Assembly (NCBI RefSeq): GCF_029953595.1
Contig: NZ_CP124535.1
Location: 1,520,001 to 1,584,000, forward strand
DNA from: Fuscovulum ytuae
GTDB lineage: Bacteria; Pseudomonadota; Alphaproteobacteria; Rhodobacterales; Rhodobacteraceae
DNA length: 64,000 bases
Reading direction: 5' to 3'
The notes under the pieces are model-generated. The model saw only the letters and a program-made list of their open reading frames with translations. It ran no database searches and was not told where the DNA came from. The position numbers were made by a program, and so were the translations under genes. Of the stretch, positions 46,630-55,072 are shown piece after piece. Positions within the stretch are counted from its first letter, which is position 1. The number at the start of each line of letters is the position of its first letter.

Positions 46630-47946
46630 TTACAGCCCGTATTGTTCCCGCGCGTAATCGCCCAGACCCACGGCATCCAGCTTTGCCAAGGGGGCAAGGA
46701 AGGTCACCTGAATAACCCCCGGCGCGCGCCCGATCTCGATCGCGCCATTGATCGTGGCGCGATTGCGCACCTCGGCCACCGTCATACCCAACAGGGTGGC
46801 CGCCCGTGCAAGCCCATTCTCGATGGCCGCATTCAGGTTTGACGCTGTCCCGATGACCGAAATGGGCGCCAGCGCCTCCAACTCCGTCACCCCCCATTTC
46901 GCGGCAAGGCGCAGCCCCTTGGCCTTTTCCGCCGCCGTGAAGGGCCGTGCCATCGGCGGCAGGTCCTCTTCCAGCGGAAACAGCACAGGCCCGTCGATGG
47001 GGTAGTTCTTCACCACCTCCACCTGAAGGGTGACGCTGCCCGCCACATCCATCGTATGGCCCGCAATCTCGCCATCGCCTTGGCCTGCATGCATGTCGCC
47101 AAGGTAAACCCCGGCGCCTCGCACCTTCACCGGCGCCACGACAATCGCTCCAGCCCGCACGGCGTCAATATCCATGTGCCCATCGGTCTTGTGCTGGGCC
47201 AACTGCTCTGGCGTGATCCCGTATTGATGCGGCGCCCCCACAAGGAAGGACCCGAAATCCCCCGCATTATGGCTGTCCGGCATCGCCATCGACGGACAGG
47301 TGCCCAGCTGCCCCATAAAGGGACGCATCCGCACCAGCGTACCGGGCATGTCCGACGGCGCGAAGGTCAGGATAGAATGCTGGCGGCTCTGATCCGGCAG
47401 CGCCGAATAGTGATCGGCCTCATGCGCGATGGTCTCGGCCGCCGCCTTGGGCAAGGTCACGCCCACGGCCCGCGTCTCGTCGAAGGTCACCGTATAGCCA
47501 TGCACGATCTCAAAGGGCTTCACCGCATTTCCGCAGGTGTTGCACTTCACCGCATCCTGGCCAATCCCCTCCACATGCGTCTCTGGCCAAACCGTATCGC
47601 AAACCGGGCACCGCGCCGCGACATAGGGATCGCCCACACAGAACCCTTCGGGCGAGCTGTCGTGACCCGATGCCGTCGCAATCGATGTCACCGTGATGTC
47701 GCGGATACGGATCGCCACCGCATCCCCTACCTCGGCTCCTTCGACGAAGACGGGCTTCGTCACCTCATGCCCGCCCCGCAGGCTGGGCGTGATCATCGGC
47801 CCCCAGCATCCGGGTGCGGTATTGGCGATGATCGTGCCGCCATTTTCCACCGGGCCGAGCATGGGCGCATCGGGATCAAGCACGCTATTGGTGAACTCGG
47901 ATACCACCACGCTGCGGCGTGACGGGGTGTTGCTGCCATCGGGCAT
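46630..47946 (-). CDS. Acetamidase/formamidase family protein with an embedded four-cysteine motif
   Basis: A 438-residue FmdA_AmdA family hydrolase that releases ammonia from a small amide. Features include the NTAPGCWGPMITPSLRGGHEV start, DSHNAGDFGSFLVGAPH, and the GAGVYLGDMHAGQGDGEIAGH metal site. Unusual is CPVC at 113-116 and CNTC at 135-138, an 18-residue-spaced pair of CXXC motifs resembling a zinc ribbon inside the enzyme. The FmdB zinc-ribbon protein is separate in other operons, so this may be a fused regulatory module. Neighbours give no clue to substrate. Confidence 0.85.
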   Translation of the reverse strand: MPDGSNTPSRRSVVVSEFTNSVLDPDAPMLGPVENGGTIIANTAPGCWGPMITPSLRGGHEVTKPVFVEGAEVGDAVAIRIRDITVTSIATASGHDSSPEGFCVGDPYVAARCPVCDTVWPETHVEGIGQDAVKCNTCGNAVKPFEIVHGYTVTFDETRAVGVTLPKAAAETIAHEADHYSALPDQSRQHSILTFAPSDMPGTLVRMRPFMGQLGTCPSMAMPDSHNAGDFGSFLVGAPHQYGITPEQLAQHKTDGHMDIDAVRAGAIVVAPVKVRGAGVYLGDMHAGQGDGEIAGHTMDVAGSVTLQVEVVKNYPIDGPVLFPLEEDLPPMARPFTAAEKAKGLRLAAKWGVTELEALAPISVIGTASNLNAAIENGLARAATLLGMTVAEVRNRATINGAIEIGRAPGVIQVTFLAPLAKLDAVGLGDYAREQYGL

Positions 47947-48036
47947 CTCTGCCACTCCCTGTTTGTTATCGGTCGATAAGATAAAATCTAGCCGACCCAC
48001 CGCACAGGGCAAGCCACAGGCGCATATCGCTGCTAT

Positions 48037-48122
48037 TGGTGCCCGCGGCCGGACTCGAACCGGCACGGCCTTCCGGCCTAGGGATTTTAAGTCCCCTGTG
48101 TCTACCATTTCACCACGCGGGC
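48037..48122 (-). tRNA. tRNA-Leu (anticodon TAA)
   Basis: An 86-nt gene including the encoded CCA. The acceptor stem GCCCGCG/CGCGGGC is perfect, the anticodon loop reads CTTAAAA, giving TAA, the long variable arm AGGCCGGAAGGCCGT is that of a class II tRNA, and the T loop GGTTCGAGTCC is canonical. It lies between the amidase and scoA. Confidence 0.96.
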
Positions 48123-48271
48123 CGCGCAGGATAAGGGCATGCCTAGCAAGGCCCGACGCGATGCGAAAGGCCCCTTGCCACCATACCCTACGCGCGCCGC
48201 AGCGCGGCAATTGACACTGGCCGCCCCCCGGTTCCATATGACGACCGAGAGTTTGCGGGGAGAAAACACGC

Positions 48272-48975
48272 ATGAAGAAGGTCTATCCCAGCGCCGAGGC
48301 CGCGCTGGACGGCATCCTGTTTGATGGCATGACCATCGCCTCCGGGGGTTTCGGCCTCTGCGGCATTCCGGAACTGCTGATCGCGGCGATCCGCAAGGCG
48401 GGGACAAAGGATCTGACCGTCGCCTCCAACAATGCAGGCGTCGATGGCTTCGGCCTTGGCGTGCTTCTGGAAAGCCGTCAGGTGAAGAAGATGATCTCCT
48501 CCTATGTGGGCGAGAATGCCGAGTTCATGCGGCAGTATCTGTCCGGCGAGCTGGAGTTGGAGTTCAACCCCCAAGGAACACTGGCCGAACGCATGCGTGC
48601 GGGCGGGGCGGGCATCCCCGGCTTCTACACCCGCACGGGCGTGGGCACGGTCATCGCCGACGGCAAGGAACACAAGGAATTCGACGGCAAGACCTATATC
48701 CTTGAACGGTCCATCGTCGCGGACCTTTCCATCGTGAAGGCGTGGAAGGCCGATCCTTCGGGCAACCTCGTCTTCCGCAAGACCGCCCGCAACTTCAACC
48801 CGCCCGCCGCCACCTGCGGCAAGATCTGCGTGGTTGAGGTGGAGGAGATCGTGCCGCTGGGTTCCCTCGACCCCGACGCGATCCACCTGCCCGGCATCTA
48901 TGTCCACCGCATCGTGCAAGGGCAGCACGAAAAGCGCATCGAGCAGCGCACCGTTCGGAAAAAGGAGTCCGTGTG

Positions 48976-48976
<1 letters not shown>
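48272..48976 (+). CDS. scoA: 3-oxoacid CoA-transferase subunit A
   Basis: Alpha subunit of succinyl-CoA:3-ketoacid CoA-transferase, 234 residues. The start [37 protein letters not shown] is the family's; the GxGxxG-like glycine loop and the [53 protein letters not shown] stretch are typical. It transfers CoA from succinyl-CoA to acetoacetate during ketone-body use or polyhydroxybutyrate turnover. scoB overlaps its stop. Confidence 0.94.
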
Positions 48977-49602
<626 letters not shown>

Positions 49603-49613
49603 TCCCGTGACAA

Positions 49614-49718
49614 GGGCGAAGAATTTTCACCGAAAATTCTTCGCCCCCTGCTTCCGAAAAATCTTCATCCGAAGATTTTTCTCCCCAGTCCGCAAAATTT
49701 TCGCATGAAAATTTTGCG
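49614..49718 (+). repeat. Three consecutive perfect hairpins
   Basis: Stem 1: GGGCGAAGAATTTTC (49614-49628) and its inverse (49632-49646), 15 bp, loop ACC. Stem 2: GAAAAATCTTC (49656-49666) and its inverse (49671-49681), 11 bp, loop ATCC. Stem 3: CGCAAAATTTTC (49691-49702) and its inverse (49707-49718), 12 bp, loop GCAT. All are perfect and AT-rich in a GC-rich genome. They lie between scoB and the GNAT gene; only the first has a GC base that could act as a terminator. Confidence 0.85.
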
Positions 49719-49738
49719 TCCCCGAAGAAAGGTCCGCC

Positions 49739-50029
49739 ATGTCCGACCATGACGTGCAGCGCGAGCAGGGTTCGACCAAGGGCCGCTACGTCATCCGCCG
49801 CGATGGGCATGAGGCAGAGCTGACCTATTCCATCACCTCGCCCAGCCTGATCATCGCCGACCATACCGGCGTGCCGGACGCCTTCCGCGGCACTGGCGCG
49901 GGGCTGGCTCTCGTCACCCGAATGGTGGCCGATGCCCGGGCCGAAGGGTTCAAGATCATGCCGCTCTGCCCCTTTGTGAACGCCCAGCGCAAGAAACATC
50001 CTGAATGGGCCGACGTTTTCGCCGTCTGA
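49739..50029 (+). CDS. Small GNAT family N-acetyltransferase
   Basis: A 96-residue single-domain GCN5-related acetyltransferase. The acetyl-CoA loop is near AFRGTGAGLALVTRMV; other parts are AELTYSITSPSLIIADHTGVP and the final MPLCPFVNAQRKKHPEWADVF. It belongs to the short GNAT_acetyltransf_CG group; the substrate is not known. The start ATG is 20 bp after the third hairpin, so translation could be influenced by it. It converges on the lytic transglycosylase gene, 10 bp away. Confidence 0.85.
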   Translation: MSDHDVQREQGSTKGRYVIRRDGHEAELTYSITSPSLIIADHTGVPDAFRGTGAGLALVTRMVADARAEGFKIMPLCPFVNAQRKKHPEWADVFAV

Positions 50030-50039
50030 CGGTCGCGCC

Positions 50040-50918
50040 TCAGTTCCGCGCCTGAAGGATGCGAAACACGCATGGATCGGTCACCACCATGGGTGGCGTC
50101 GCGCAAAGGCCCTGCGCCACCTGCCACGCGGCCAGCACTTTCGGGACATAATCCCGCGTCTCGGCATAGGGTGGCACGCCCCTATTCGCCTTCACCGCCC
50201 CCTCGCCCGCATTATAGGCCGCCAGCACAAGGATCGGATCGCGGTCGAATTCCTTCATAAGCCAGTCCAGATAGGCGATCCCGCCCTTGATATTTTCCTC
50301 AGGGTCCAGCGCATCGGCCACGCCAAACCGCTCTGCCGTCGCGGGGATCAGTTGCATCAACCCCTGCGCGCCGGCCGAGCTTACCGCATCCGCGCGGCCT
50401 GCGCTTTCCACCGACATCACCGCCAGCACCAGCGCGGGCGATACCTCTGTCCCAACCGTGGCCCGCAACAGCGCCGTCCCATGGGCATCGGCCAGACCCT
50501 GCATCTCCTGAAGGCGCGGAGCCGCCACCGCCGCCCCATCCGGCCCTTGCGACAGCGCCGCGAGCGCCGCCTCAAAGCGCCCTGCCGCCTGATCTGCGCC
50601 CGCAGGCACGGCTTCCCAGAACCATCCATAGCGCGCCGCCGACCCCGGCACGGGGCCACGCGGGCGTTCGGCCGCCTCAAGCCCCACCGCGGGCAACGGC
50701 GCGGGCAGGGTCGCGGCATCGACCTTGGGCAGCGCCGCAAGAAGCCGCGCCTGTTCCACCGGATCGATCTGCACGGTAATCCGTTGCCCCGGCAGGCCAT
50801 CCCCCACCTTGACGCGCTTGAATGTGAAATCGCGTTCAGGCGGCAGGCCTTCAGCCACCGTCTGGGCGGGCGTCACAGAGAGCGCCGCCATAACAAAGAA
50901 CCCTGCCCAGAATCGCAT
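50040..50918 (-). CDS. Secreted lytic transglycosylase
   Basis: Cleaves peptidoglycan glycan strands. The 292-residue protein has a signal peptide (MRFWAGFFVMAALSVTPAQTVA) and a C-terminal SLT domain (about 160-285): catalytic Glu in VMSVESAGRADAVSSAGAQGLMQLIPATAERFGV and the AAYNAGEGAV motif. The N-terminal 110 residues are less conserved, with an alanine/proline-rich stretch. It is upstream of the pilus genes but on the opposite strand; a role in making room for the pilus secretin is possible but unproven. Confidence 0.9.
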   Translation of the reverse strand: MRFWAGFFVMAALSVTPAQTVAEGLPPERDFTFKRVKVGDGLPGQRITVQIDPVEQARLLAALPKVDAATLPAPLPAVGLEAAERPRGPVPGSAARYGWFWEAVPAGADQAAGRFEAALAALSQGPDGAAVAAPRLQEMQGLADAHGTALLRATVGTEVSPALVLAVMSVESAGRADAVSSAGAQGLMQLIPATAERFGVADALDPEENIKGGIAYLDWLMKEFDRDPILVLAAYNAGEGAVKANRGVPPYAETRDYVPKVLAAWQVAQGLCATPPMVVTDPCVFRILQARN

Positions 50919-51139
50919 CTCTGCGGATGCCTTTCCTGTGACCCACCTCAATCGCAGAATCATGCACCAGATTCGGCCCTTTGGCCACTCCTGCCGTTAA
51001 CCATGAAGGCAAAGCAGCCAAGCTGTCGCCCAAAGGGTTAATTTTTCGACAAATTATCGAAAATTTTTCTTTTCCTTTCAGAGCATTATAAGAATTTTCA
51101 GAAAAACCGCATGGCAAGGCAAAAGCCTCAAACCATCCA

Positions 51140-51183
51140 AACTGCCGCCACCGTTGAACGGCCATATGTAGCCATACCGAACG
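51140..51183 (+). promoter_or_regulatory. Duplicated leader block, copy 1
   Basis: AACTGCCGCCAC then GGCC-TATG-A-CCATACCGAACG, 131 bp before the first pilin gene. The same block is found 127 bp before the second pilin gene. It probably holds the promoter. Confidence 0.55.
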
Positions 51184-51270
51184 ACGAACGGACCGAAACA
51201 GAAAGCCGACGGCGGATGGTAGACGACGAGTGAACCTGACAAGAACCTGTAGAGAGTAAAGGTAAAGACC

Positions 51271-51528
51271 ATGAACCTTCTGAACATCTTCAAGAACTTC
51301 AAGAACGACGAATCCGGCGCCGTGACCGTTGACTGGGTCGTTCTGACTGCCGCTGTCGTCGGCCTCGGCCTCGCTGTGAGCACCACTGTTGGCGGTGCGA
51401 TCAACACGCAGGCCTCGACGATCAGCACCCAGATCGGCACCGCTGGAACGTCCGGAACGAGCGGCTCGACCTCGGGCGGCTCGACCTCGGGCGGCTCGAC
51501 CTCGGGTGGTTCGACCACGGGTGGCTAA
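51271..51528 (+). CDS. flp1: Flp-type pilin with Gly/Ser/Thr tail, copy 1
   Basis: Major pilin of the Tad system, 85 residues. The N-terminal MNLLNIFKNFKNDES is the leader; cleavage would fall before or at the Gly of GAVTVDWVVLTAAVVGLGLAV, with the hydrophobic alpha-helix following. Glu5-Tyr6 of the standard Flp motif is replaced by Asp-Trp. The last 22 residues are four five-residue repeats (GSTSG type) plus glycine, coded by 15-bp repeats at 51463-51522. A near-copy with its leader lies 657 bp downstream. Confidence 0.9.
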   Translation: MNLLNIFKNFKNDESGAVTVDWVVLTAAVVGLGLAVSTTVGGAINTQASTISTQIGTAGTSGTSGSTSGGSTSGGSTSGGSTTGG

Positions 51529-51544
51529 TCCCTGTAGGAGTTCG

Positions 51545-51575
51545 TGGGTGGTCAGCCGTCTAGGTCGGCCACCCA
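51545..51575 (+). terminator. Hairpin after pilin 1
   Basis: TGGGTGG pairs with CCACCCA, with weaker inner pairing between AGCC and GGTC. It has no T-run, so it is a weak terminator or a stabilising 3' stem. Confidence 0.45.
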
Positions 51576-51800
51576 TTGGACAGCCTGGCATCGCCCAAGC
51601 AAGTACCGCGCATGGGCGCGACCCGAAATGCCGGTCTCTCTGAACGGAAAAACAAGGCAAAATGGCCAAATTTGTCGCCCAATGGGTATGGCTAACTGAC
51701 GAAAGTATGGGTAAGCAAATTTTCTTTTGTTTATTTTCATACACTTAAATGGCCATACCGCAAAAACTTTGGGTTGACCGAAAATGCCCATTCGCTTCCC

Positions 51801-51843
51801 AACTGCCGCCACGATTCAGGGGCCTTATGCACCCATACCGAAC
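51801..51843 (+). promoter_or_regulatory. Duplicated leader block, copy 2
   Basis: Matches copy 1 in AACTGCCGCCAC and in GGCC-TATG-A-CCATACCGAACG. The distance to the start codon is conserved. Confidence 0.55.
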
Positions 51844-51927
51844 GGAAGACGGAACCCGGAACAACGGACCGACACAGACCGAAGCGGTTGTGAGCAAGAC
51901 CTGTAACCTGAACCAAGGGAAACGACG

Positions 51928-52167
51928 ATGAACCTGCTGAACATCTTCAAGAACTTCAAGAACGACGAATCCGGCGCCGTGACGGTTGACTGGGTCGTTC
52001 TGACCGGCGCTGTCGTCGGCCTCGCGCTGATCATCGGCACGACCGTCGGCAGCTCGGTGAGCACCGCCGCCGGCAGCATCGCTGGCCAGATCACTTCTTC
52101 GACGACCTTCTCGGGCGGTTCGACCACGGGCGGTTCGACCACGGGCGGTTCGACCACGGGCGGCTGA
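51928..52167 (+). CDS. flp2: Flp-type pilin with Gly/Ser/Thr tail, copy 2
   Basis: A 79-residue paralogue of flp1. The first 26 residues are identical (MNLLNIFKNFKND through VDWVVLTG), then the helix diverges (ALIIGTTVGSSVSTAAG). It ends in three exact five-residue repeats GSTTG, coded by 15-bp units at 52117-52161. The same Asp-Trp change is present. Both copies have near-identical leaders. A strong stem-loop follows, then a third pilin-like gene. Confidence 0.9.
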   Translation: MNLLNIFKNFKNDESGAVTVDWVVLTGAVVGLALIIGTTVGSSVSTAAGSIAGQITSSTTFSGGSTTGGSTTGGSTTGG

Positions 52168-52194
52168 TCCCGCAACCCTGGCTTGATCGGGCTT

Positions 52195-52218
52195 GCGGCC
52201 AGGCGAAGGCCTGGCCGC
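52195..52218 (+). terminator. Stem-loop between pilin 2 and pilin 3
   Basis: GCGGCCAGGC, loop GAAG, GCCTGGCCGC, a perfect 10-bp stem without a following T-run. It may limit read-through or protect the 3' end of the pilin mRNA. Confidence 0.6.
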
Positions 52219-52297
52219 CGTCACAAGTATCGATCCCAAAAGGATCATTTTTGAAAGCGGTGCCCGACCGTTCAGTACAGGCAGCCGGAGTGCGGAC

Positions 52298-52492
52298 ATG
52301 ACTGATCTCAGAACGAAGACAGAGGGGCTGGCCGCTTTCCTTGATCAGGAAGACGGCGCGGTAACCGTCGACTGGGTGGTGCTGGCTGCCGCAGTCGTCC
52401 TTCTTGCGCTTCCGATCACCAGCCTGATCGGATCAGCGGTCAACTCATCCGCCAGCAGCATCGCCGATACGGTGACTGACGCTACCGATTGA
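52298..52492 (+). CDS. flp3: Flp-like pilin, short
   Basis: A 64-residue pilin-like protein starting MTDLRTKTEGLAAFLDQEDGAVTVDWVV. It keeps the GAVTVDWVVL core with the Asp-Trp pair and a hydrophobic helix (AAAVVLLALPITSLIGSAV), but has no repeat tail and a different leader. It may be a minor subunit of the pilus. It is followed by a T-rich terminator, then cpaB. It has no copy of the pilin leader block. Confidence 0.85.
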   Translation: MTDLRTKTEGLAAFLDQEDGAVTVDWVVLAAAVVLLALPITSLIGSAVNSSASSIADTVTDATD

Positions 52493-52498
52493 TAACCA

Positions 52499-52533
52499 GA
52501 CCGGTCCGCCCTTTGGGCGCGGCCGGTTTTCTT
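52499..52533 (+). terminator. Terminator before cpaB
   Basis: CCGGTCCGCCC, loop TTT, GGGCGCGGCCGG (one bulge), followed by TTTTCTT. It ends the pilin block. Confidence 0.75.
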
Positions 52534-52566
52534 GCCAAGAACAAACGCAAAGAGGCAGAAAAAATC

Positions 52567-53406
52567 ATGCGCATGATCTTCGGACTTGTCCTCATCGCCG
52601 GCATGGCCCTTGCGGGCTTTGCCGTCTACATGGCTCAGGGCTACATCAACCAAACGGAATCCGCGCTCGTGCAGGAACGTCAGTTCCGCCAACAAGTGGG
52701 CGAGCTGGTCGAAGTCTTCGTCGTGACCAAGCAGGTCAATTTCGGCGACCCGATCCTGCGCGACAATGTCCGCAAGATCTATTGGCAGAAATCGGCCCTG
52801 CCCGAAGGCACCTATTCCAACGAAGAGGCGCTCTTCCCCCCCGGTCAGGAACAGCCGCGCTTTGCGCTGCGCCTGATGGAGCCTTTCGAACCGATCCTCC
52901 GAGTCAAGGTCACCGATCCGGGCGAGGCGGCGGGTCTGACCTCTGAATTGGGTGAAGGCATGCGCGCCTTCGCCATCCGCGTCGACGCGTCTTCGGGCGT
53001 GTCCGGTTTCGTCTATCCCGGCAACTATGTCGACGTCTACTGGACGGGCAACAATGGTATCACCGATGTGACCAAGCTGATTGAGACGGCCATCAACGTC
53101 ATCGCCATCGACCAGACCGCCGCCGGGGCCACGACGGGCGAGGCAACCGTGGCGCAAACCGTCACCGTCAAGGCCACCCCCGAACAGGTCGCTCGTCTGG
53201 CGCAGGCACAGGCCACGGGTCGCCTGTCGCTCTCGCTTGTTGGACGGTCTGGCGAAACCACCGAAGGCCGGATCGAAGTCGACGCCGCCTCCCTCCTTGG
53301 GATCGAAGAACGGCAGGTGATCGAAGTCGAGGCCGAAAAGGTCTGCACCGTCCGCAACCGCAAAGGCGGCGAGGTGGTGGAAATCCCGATCCCCTGCACC
53401 AACTGA
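52567..53406 (+). CDS. cpaB: Flp pilus assembly protein CpaB
   Basis: Periplasmic assembly factor of the Tad pilus, 279 residues. The N-terminal hydrophobic segment (MIFGLVLIAGMALAGFAVYMAQ) anchors it; the SAF/RcpC domain (about 45-110) starts VVVTKQVNFGDPILRDNVRKIYW. The middle has GVSGFVYPGNYVDVYWTG, a CpaB hallmark. It would tie the secretin to the inner-membrane platform. Start ATG 52567 is preferred because a longer upstream frame crosses the terminator. Confidence 0.93.
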   Translation: MRMIFGLVLIAGMALAGFAVYMAQGYINQTESALVQERQFRQQVGELVEVFVVTKQVNFGDPILRDNVRKIYWQKSALPEGTYSNEEALFPPGQEQPRFALRLMEPFEPILRVKVTDPGEAAGLTSELGEGMRAFAIRVDASSGVSGFVYPGNYVDVYWTGNNGITDVTKLIETAINVIAIDQTAAGATTGEATVAQTVTVKATPEQVARLAQAQATGRLSLSLVGRSGETTEGRIEVDAASLLGIEERQVIEVEAEKVCTVRNRKGGEVVEIPIPCTN

Positions 53407-53416
53407 TGGAAGGACG

Positions 53417-53447
53417 GTCCGGCGTGTAACGAATATTACCGCCGGAC
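53417..53447 (+). terminator. Stem-loop after cpaB
   Basis: GTCCGGCG and CGCCGGAC around a 15-base loop; no T-run. Confidence 0.45.
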
Positions 53448-53487
53448 GTCAGACCCAGCCATCAGCCGACGATTGTAAGCGCGACTT

Positions 53488-53520
53488 GGGCCTACCGGAT
53501 ATGGTGGGCCCCTTTATTTC
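53488..53520 (+). terminator. Terminator between cpaB and cpaC
   Basis: GGGCCTACC pairs with GGTGGGCCC (one G-T pair) around a six-base loop, followed by CTTTATTTC. It suggests cpaC has its own promoter in the 167 bp that follow. Confidence 0.7.
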
Positions 53521-53686
53521 TGCCACGACTGATTGCTAAAATCCCTGCCGTGTTGCCAGTTATCCACATCAGGAATCCCTCTTAAGGTAATGATTCTTGC
53601 AAAGAAACTGGCATTAGGGCATTCTTAGGTATGGAACGGGCTACAAGACCCGTGTCACGAGGCGTGATCGAAAGGGCAGGTCACCG

Positions 53687-55072
53687 ATGCAGATGAGACA
53701 GCTGATGGCTGCCGGCGCGATGGGCGCTGCGCTCGCCTTTTTGTCCCCGGCTATGTCCGGGGCCGAGGTGCTGCGCGTTGTTCAAGGCACCGCATCCCAG
53801 GCACTCGAAGTGCCGATGAACCGCGCCGTGGTGCTTGAAAGCGACGTTCCCTTCGCGGAACTGTCGATCGCAAATCCGGGCATTGCCGACATCTCCACCC
53901 TTTCGGATCGGTCGATCTATGTGCTGGGCAAGACGCCCGGACGCACGACCCTGACCCTGCTTTCCTCCGAAGGCACCCTGATCACCAATGTCGAGGTGCA
54001 GGTTGTCACCGACATCGCCGAATTCAAGGAACGGCTGAACCAGATCCTTCCCGGCGAAAAGATCGAGGTGCGCACCGCCAATGACGGGATCGTCCTGTCC
54101 GGCACCGTCTCCTCTACCGCGCGCCTTGCCCGCGCGCTCGACCTTGCCCAACGTTACGCGCCTGACCGCGTGTCGAACCTGATGACCGTGGGCGGCACCC
54201 AACAGGTCATGCTCAAGGTGCGCTTCGCCGAAATGCAGCGCTCCGTTGCAAAGAACCTGTCCTCCTCCATCGCCATCGGCGGGACCAACGATCAGGTCGA
54301 AACCGGCACATGGCTTGCCGGCAACAATGGCCTCGGCAACCCGATCGCCACCCGGCAGAACACGAACGCGGCGGGCCTTCTTGGCTTTACCACCGGCTCG
54401 CTCCAGATCGGCATCCTGCTCGAGGCGCTTGAATCCAAAGGCGTCGTCCGCACGCTGGCCGAACCGAACCTCACCGCGCTGTCGGGCCAAGAAGCCTCGT
54501 TCCTAGCGGGCGGCGAATATCCCGTGCCGGTGTCCGACGATGGCACCATCACCGTCGAATACAAACCTTTCGGGGTTGAGATGAAGTTCACCCCCACCGT
54601 GGTAGATGGTGATCTCATCAACCTTCAGATTGCCGCAGCCGTGTCATCGGTCGACGGATCGGTGACGCAGGAAAGCAACGGCATCCAGCTTGCCGCCTTC
54701 AAACGCCGCGAAACCCAAACCACGGTCGAAATGCGCGATGGCGAAAGCTTTGCCATCGCAGGCCTTCTGCAAGACGACTTCCGCGACCTGAACGGTCAGG
54801 TGCCGTGGCTGGGCGATATCCCGATCCTTGGCACGCTGTTCCGGTCGGTCGAATATCAGCAGTCGCAATCCGAACTGGTGATCATCGTCACGCCCCATCT
54901 CGTCACCCCCACGCGGGGCGAGGCTCTCGCGCTGCCGACAGATCGTGTTCGCCTGCCCACCGAAAGCGAACTGTTCCTCTTTGGTGAGGTTGGCAAGGCC
55001 GCCACAACCGGTGCCGCGGGCGAAGTGGCGCGGCAGGACTTCACCGGCTCCTACGGCTATGTGATGGAATGA
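53687..55072 (+). CDS. cpaC: Type II/IV secretion secretin CpaC (RcpA)
   Basis: Outer-membrane secretin of the Tad pilus, 461 residues. A signal peptide (MRQLMAAGAMGAALAFLSPAMSG) is followed by N-terminal domains, including a BON-like segment, and the secretin domain (about 230-430) with the VPWLGDIPILGTLFRS motif and the terminal LVIIVTPHLV. It forms the channel through which the pilus passes. The next gene's ATG overlaps its stop (ATGA). Confidence 0.95.
   Translation: MQMRQLMAAGAMGAALAFLSPAMSGAEVLRVVQGTASQALEVPMNRAVVLESDVPFAELSIANPGIADISTLSDRSIYVLGKTPGRTTLTLLSSEGTLITNVEVQVVTDIAEFKERLNQILPGEKIEVRTANDGIVLSGTVSSTARLARALDLAQRYAPDRVSNLMTVGGTQQVMLKVRFAEMQRSVAKNLSSSIAIGGTNDQVETGTWLAGNNGLGNPIATRQNTNAAGLLGFTTGSLQIGILLEALESKGVVRTLAEPNLTALSGQEASFLAGGEYPVPVSDDGTITVEYKPFGVEMKFTPTVVDGDLINLQIAAAVSSVDGSVTQESNGIQLAAFKRRETQTTVEMRDGESFAIAGLLQDDFRDLNGQVPWLGDIPILGTLFRSVEYQQSQSELVIIVTPHLVTPTRGEALALPTDRVRLPTESELFLFGEVGKAATTGAAGEVARQDFTGSYGYVME

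Larger units (their letters stand above)
51529..51927. other. Spacer between pilin copies 1 and 2
   Basis: No gene is supported in these 399 bp. They hold a stem-loop after pilin 1 (51545-51575) and a region (about 51673-51927) homologous to the leader of pilin 1, which likely contains the promoter of pilin 2. The AT-rich stretch around 51700-51750 contrasts with the rest. Confidence 0.6.

Noticed and set aside
53600-53640. Sigma-54-type promoter upstream of cpaC (TGGCATTAGGGCATTC)
   Set aside because: The TGGC element is present but GC at the -12 position is not, so the match is not sufficient.
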